Positions 6,205 through 9,754 of a DNA stretch of 9,754 nt are shown here, piece by piece. Numbering within the stretch: position 1 is the first letter of the stretch; each line of letters starts with the position of its first letter. Location of the stretch: the NCBI GenBank assembly GCA_003520925.1, contig DOTV01000167.1, positions 1-9,754 on the forward strand, written 5' to 3'. Both the position numbers and the translations under genes were made by a program. Origin of the DNA: Bacteroidales bacterium. GTDB taxonomy: Bacteria; Bacteroidota; Bacteroidia; Bacteroidales; VadinHA17. The notes under the pieces were generated by a model. That model did not search any database. It saw only the letters and a list, made by a program, of their open reading frames with translations, and had not been told where the DNA came from.

Positions 6205-8898
6205 CTAATCTTTCCCTAAAATAATAAATATTCCAGGGCTTGTAGTCCGTGCCATTACTGTTCCCGCTGATTTATCCCACGCTGTTGTGACATCAACAAG
6301 ACCATCTTTAACCTTCTGCAACACTCTTATGGAGGAGACCTGATTTTTAAATTTTAACTCTTTAATATAGAATGTCAAGTCTATAAATCCATCTGCTCCA
6401 AGCTCAGCGTCAAAATTTAAATTATAAGTCATAAATGGCCAGCTGGGGGAGAATTTTGAGGAATTAGGAAATACTTTATAATCACTTTCAATATTGAGGC
6501 TGATTTCTCCCGGTTTCAGTACATTCGACATTCCACCCCAAACCAGTCCCCCAAGATCGAAGTTATTTAACTTTGTCCCTGTAATTTTTTGTCTGGTAAG
6601 CTTAGGGAGCCTTAAATCAAGTTCAACTGCATTCAGAACCTTCATCAGTGGGATCGAAGTAAGGAAGTTATTTAAATTCGTTTTCCCGGCCTCTGGTCCC
6701 TGCTTTTCAATCATGCTTAGTAATTGATCCCGGAGCTCTTTATTAAAATTGATCTTTAATGGTATACTGGCTATTAAATCCCGGAATTCCATTATGACTC
6801 TCTCCTGCGATTGGATACCGGTTCCGAAATTCCCTATTCTTTCAAGAATGTTGCTTAGTCTTCCCATGTATTCAGGAAATCCATGTGATCCGCTTTCAGG
6901 AGAATGCGGACCTCCGGGGCAACCCGGAAATCCCAGCGGACACCATGGCATACCATCTTTAACCAGATCGGCCAGGGGACCCCAGGTTGGGGTTAATTCG
7001 AGTCTCCAATAACCGGGATAAATCGGTAATAAATCCACATTAGGTGAAGCATAGGTTATATCATTAATAAATCCAATATCTGAGCCAAAAGGTCCAATCT
7101 GTGTAACCTCACCTGTAACTTTGTTTATACTCAGCAGATTAAAACCATCGGTTGCATAAAGTTTCCCATTATCATCGAAGGCTATCCCTGTAAGCTGGCT
7201 GTTCACAATTGCAATGTCTGTCTCCAGGTAAGATGAACTTGCATTCCTGCTGACTGTAAAAAGCCATTCGTCCTGATTATTTTTTCTCCCGACCCCATAT
7301 AAAATCTTGCTGATGGGATCTGTATCAAGTCCATGAATAGGTCCTTTATTTATAATCCCAATACATTCCCCGGATTCACCTGTCTCAGCATTCAATCTGT
7401 AGAAAAGCGATGTCGGAGAACCGTTATTTACGGAGTAAAGTGCATTTTCTCTGGAAAAATAGTCCAGCTCATCTTTGTAGTTAAACTGGCTCCATTCCAT
7501 TGAACTGGTTCCATCGTCAGGATCGATGAAATAACCCAGTGATGGATATCCAGAACCGTTACTGGATAAAAATTTATCCGTTTCAAGAATGTATTCCAGG
7601 ACACATGGAGAATTTATTCCCGTATTATTTCCGAGCAGATTGGCATCTCCATTTTGGCCATTGATTTTGACAAGATATCCGGAATTGGGGGGATCCATTA
7701 TTATTCCGAATAATCCTTTGGTTCTATCAGAAGACTTCTTGCAGGCGTACTTCAAATGTTGATTTGTTGCATCAAAGTAGCTGAAGTGCGGATTATTTGA
7801 TTTATCCACAGCTATAGAGGAGAACCGGCCAACATCACCTGGTTCGTCAACAATCCTTATATTCCATAAACCTTCAGTTTTAAAAGCATACTTCAGATTT
7901 CCATTTTCTGCATCATAATAGCTTATATGAGGGTTATTAAACTCATCAAGGTCAAGTGAATTATACCTGCCTACATCACCTGAATTATCAACAATTTCGA
8001 TGCTCCAGCCAGTTGATGATCTTTTTGCATATTTAAGATGCCCTCCATTCTTATCGTAATAGCAAATCTGTGGAATGTTGTCCGTTCCGACTGACAATGA
8101 AACGAATTCGCCTGCATTTCCTGAGCCATCGACAGTTTCGAAATTCCATTTTCCATCACCTGTTGGTTGATTGATGGAAACCTGGGTCAGACATCCGGAA
8201 CCCACACAATTCTTCGTTGCGTACTTAAGAATGGCAGTTGTTCCTGCAACATCTATATAAGCTATATGAGGTTCATTGCCATTATCAAGAGCTAAAGAAA
8301 TATCTTCCATCCACCTGTCTGAGGAACAAACAATTTCAGTCATCCACCCTCTTCCATAAGGATCAATAGGAATATAATCTGAACTATTCTCGAATATTGC
8401 CAGCTTCAGGTTCTGATCGTTATTGTCAAAATAAGCTGTTATAGGACAGTATGCCATGTGCTCCAGGACAATTGAAGTGGATTTACAGCTCGCCATATCT
8501 GCCGAAGGCCCGGTTATCATATCAAATGGACTGTTTACCGATTCTTTATAAGCCAGCTTCAGAAAATTATTGCCATCATAAAAATAACTTATACTTGGCT
8601 TGTTAATGATATCAGTGACAATTGATGTGTTTTTTCCGACATCTCCGGGAATATCAACTGTTTCTATCTTCCAGATTCCATCATCGAATCTGGCGTATTT
8701 CAGATTATTACTATTAGCGCCATAGTAGTAGCTAATGTGCGGCTTGGATTCCAGGTCAACAGCAATTGAGGAATACTGACCAGCACCGGCAATATTATCA
8801 ACGGTTATGCTGGTGAACTCCTGAGCGGCAATCCTGATAGTGAAGAATAAGTTAAGGAATACGAAGAAGATAATTCGTGTCCTGAATTTTTGTTTCAT
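6205..8898 (-). CDS. Large secreted beta-propeller repeat protein
   Basis: This 897-residue exported protein has a signal peptide ending near 'RIAAQ' (about 1-25). Residues 27-395 hold seven imperfect repeats of 47-67 residues with the pattern VGxYSSIAVD-x4-PHISYYDA-x3-NLKYA-x6-W-I-x2-VD-x2-GD. The best copies are at about 38-86, 262-308, 309-355 and 356-395; the copies at 134-261 are longer and contain extra Cys residues. The last repeat lacks the W-I-x2-VD strand, while the first mature residues (FTSITVDNI) match it. This suggests a seven-bladed propeller closed by the N-terminal strand. Residues about 395-620 look like a second propeller-like region (LYSVNNG, RLNAETGESGECIGI, GLDTDPISKILYGVG, LTGIAFDDNGKLYATD). 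A Pro/Gly-rich stretch with two Cys (651-673) leads to a C-terminal part ending in a strand-like 'TVMARTTSPGIFIIL'. No T9SS-type sorting domain or catalytic motif is seen. It probably binds a ligand or partner at the cell surface. Confidence 0.82.
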   Translation of the reverse strand: MKQKFRTRIIFFVFLNLFFTIRIAAQEFTSITVDNIAGAGQYSSIAVDLESKPHISYYYGANSNNLKYARFDDGIWKIETVDIPGDVGKNTSIVTDIINKPSISYFYDGNNFLKLAYKESVNSPFDMITGPSADMASCKSTSIVLEHMAYCPITAYFDNNDQNLKLAIFENSSDYIPIDPYGRGWMTEIVCSSDRWMEDISLALDNGNEPHIAYIDVAGTTAILKYATKNCVGSGCLTQVSINQPTGDGKWNFETVDGSGNAGEFVSLSVGTDNIPQICYYDKNGGHLKYAKRSSTGWSIEIVDNSGDVGRYNSLDLDEFNNPHISYYDAENGNLKYAFKTEGLWNIRIVDEPGDVGRFSSIAVDKSNNPHFSYFDATNQHLKYACKKSSDRTKGLFGIIMDPPNSGYLVKINGQNGDANLLGNNTGINSPCVLEYILETDKFLSSNGSGYPSLGYFIDPDDGTSSMEWSQFNYKDELDYFSRENALYSVNNGSPTSLFYRLNAETGESGECIGIINKGPIHGLDTDPISKILYGVGRKNNQDEWLFTVSRNASSSYLETDIAIVNSQLTGIAFDDNGKLYATDGFNLLSINKVTGEVTQIGPFGSDIGFINDITYASPNVDLLPIYPGYWRLELTPTWGPLADLVKDGMPWCPLGFPGCPGGPHSPESGSHGFPEYMGRLSNILERIGNFGTGIQSQERVIMEFRDLIASIPLKINFNKELRDQLLSMIEKQGPEAGKTNLNNFLTSIPLMKVLNAVELDLRLPKLTRQKITGTKLNNFDLGGLVWGGMSNVLKPGEISLNIESDYKVFPNSSKFSPSWPFMTYNLNFDAELGADGFIDLTFYIKELKFKNQVSSIRVLQKVKDGLVDVTTAWDKSAGTVMARTTSPGIFIILGKD
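7711..8820 (-). repeat. Seven tandem propeller-blade repeats within the large secreted protein
   Basis: At the protein level seven blades can be aligned by the landmarks 'SI-V-D', 'P-ISYYD', 'LKYA' and 'W-I-x-VD-GD'. The repeats are degenerate at the DNA level, so they are old and not a recent expansion. Blades 5 to 7 are the most alike, while blades 3 and 4 are the most diverged and contain insertions. Confidence 0.7.
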
Positions 8899-9059
8899 AA
8901 ATATTAAATATTAGTTTGCGGAGTAAGTCAAAGCATGGTTTTCAATCATCATTTAAACGTGAAAGAAATCAAACAAAGAAGTTATATCACAAAGCATATT
9001 CATTACCTATTGCCCTGTAATTCCAATATAAAATCCTATTCACTTTAATAACAATATAA

Positions 9060-9073
9060 GTAACCATGGTTAC
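9060..9073. promoter_or_regulatory. Perfect 14-bp palindrome, operator-like
   Basis: GTAACCATGGTTAC is a perfect palindrome. It lies 11 nt downstream (minus strand) of the -7 element at 9085-9092, so it would span about the first 5-20 transcribed bases of the propeller gene's message. That is a typical place for a repressor operator. The regulator cannot be identified from this window. Confidence 0.35.
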
Positions 9074-9084
9074 ACTGACCATAT

Positions 9085-9117
9085 CAAAGTTACAAGACAA
9101 ACCCTATACAAGTCAAA
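9085..9117 (-). promoter_or_regulatory. Candidate Bacteroidota-type promoter for the propeller protein gene
   Basis: On the minus strand TTTG (9117-9114) is followed after 21 nt by TAACTTTG (9092-9085), a full match to the -7 consensus TAnnTTTG. Initiation near 9079 would give a leader of about 180 nt before the ATG at 8898. That is long but possible; a promoter nearer the gene was not found. Confidence 0.4.
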
Positions 9118-9244
9118 TTTTTTTTAAAAGGTCTGTAGATAATATTTATTTTTCAGCTGATTTAAGGAGATGGAAGAAATGGACTAGTCTCAAAATCGTT
9201 ATCATTACCCTATTATAGCAAAAACCGATCGAACTGACCAAATT

Positions 9245-9267
9245 ACACCGGCAAAACTGGTGTTTTT
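9245..9267 (+). terminator. Plus-strand intrinsic terminator-like hairpin
   Basis: ACACCGG and CTGGTGT form a 7-bp stem with one G-U pair and the loop CAAAA, directly followed by a T-run. On the minus strand the wobble becomes an A-C mismatch and no T-run follows, so it works only for plus-strand transcripts. No supported plus-strand gene lies upstream. Confidence 0.4.
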
Positions 9268-9374
9268 ATATTTTCTATAAATCTTGGAATTAACCCCGGC
9301 CTTAAATGGTCAATTTGTTCTGGTGAGAGGGTATCTGAGTCACCGGCCTTTCCAGCTTTATCTGAACGGCGCAT

Positions 9375-9754
9375 TCACTTTAGAATAGTGGAATCTTTGT
9401 CAAGTGAATTCTCCCAGGTGCCATTTGATGTTCCTTTTCCCGATTTAATGCTAAAATTACCTGCCCCGCTTAATTTTTTTCCGTTGATTGTAACTGAACC
9501 ATCAATCGTGAGGGTATAGGGGACACTTCCTAAAATGATTTCTAAATCATATTGATTATAGGTAAATGTCGTGCCATTTACTTTGGCAGTTACTGACTTT
9601 CCGGAACTTTCAACTGAGATATCTGTTGAACTGTTTTTGATTAATGCTATTGTGACAATATCAGAAACAGTTTTATTCAATGATGGATAACCTGTAAAAG
9701 TATAAGATTTTGTTCCGGTCCATTTGCCTACAAATTGATTTCTTGGATCATCAG
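9375..9754 (-). CDS. Small beta-rich exported protein, probable lipoprotein (5' end outside the window)
   Basis: The frame is open from the window edge to the TGA at 9375, giving 125 complete codons. A TTG at 9680 could be mistaken for a start, but upstream in-frame codons read DDPRNQFVGKWTGTKSY, which looks like a protein interior. In Bacteroidota lipoproteins a 'DDPR-x-x-FVG-x-W' segment commonly follows soon after the lipidated Cys, so I infer that only a signal peptide of about 20-25 residues is missing. The visible part is made of alternating strands and polar turns (VTIALIKN, ISVESSGKSVTAKVNGTTF, YTLTIDGSVTINGKKLSG, GNFSIKSGKGTSNGTWENS), suggesting a small beta-barrel or lipocalin-like sandwich. 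No catalytic motif is seen. The function is unknown, perhaps ligand binding at the envelope. Confidence 0.7.
   Translation of the reverse strand, partial: DDPRNQFVGKWTGTKSYTFTGYPSLNKTVSDIVTIALIKNSSTDISVESSGKSVTAKVNGTTFTYNQYDLEIILGSVPYTLTIDGSVTINGKKLSGAGNFSIKSGKGTSNGTWENSLDKDSTILK

Larger units (their letters stand above)
8899..9374. other. Intergenic region upstream of the propeller protein gene
   Basis: This 476-nt noncoding stretch separates the partial lipoprotein-like gene from the propeller gene. It contains a minus-strand promoter candidate (9085-9117), a perfect palindrome (9060-9073), a run of eight T residues at 9118-9125 and a plus-strand terminator-like hairpin (9245-9267). A 50-codon plus-strand frame at 9066-9218 is open but not supported as a gene. 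No terminator for the partial gene ending at 9375 is convincing. Confidence 0.6.

Overview
The window looks like a piece of a Bacteroidota chromosome or metagenome contig. The evidence is AT-rich intergenic DNA, almost no Shine-Dalgarno sequences, Bacteroidota-type -33/-7 promoter signals (TTG, about 20 nt, TAnnTTTG), and many short lipoproteins and secreted proteins with signal peptides ending in '-AQ' or '-SQ'. All convincing genes are on the minus strand, so the window reads biologically from right to left. I see no tRNA, rRNA, CRISPR array, insertion sequence, integrase or phage gene.

From right to left the layout is as follows. (1) 9375-9754 is the 3' part of a small beta-rich protein, probably a lipoprotein, whose start lies beyond the window edge. 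(2) 8899-9374 is noncoding; it holds a candidate promoter, a perfect 14-bp palindrome just downstream of it, and a terminator-like hairpin oriented the other way. (3) 6205-8898 encodes an 897-residue secreted protein with seven imperfect repeats that read as a seven-bladed beta-propeller, followed by a second propeller-like region and an unrecognised C-terminal part. (4) 5720-6204 is noncoding, with a dyad close to the next start. (5) 4403-5719 encodes a Tat-exported aldo/keto reductase with a ferredoxin-like tail carrying two Cys clusters. (6) 3769-4338 encodes a class I SAM-dependent methyltransferase in the same direction. (7) 1256-3473 is a tight three-gene operon: a membrane-targeted endonuclease/exonuclease/phosphatase-fold hydrolase, a predicted outer-membrane beta-barrel protein and a small single-span membrane protein. 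(8) 259-1080 encodes a lipoprotein with YD/WG-like repeats, with a good promoter at 1139-1169 and a hairpin just after its stop.

Most products appear to be exported or envelope-bound; the methyltransferase is the clear cytoplasmic exception. The window does not reveal a complete pathway or a defence or mobile system. The best candidates for something undescribed are the hydrolase/beta-barrel/small-membrane-protein operon, the large propeller protein whose N-terminal strand seems to close the ring, and the reductase in which Trp stands where the family's catalytic His is expected.
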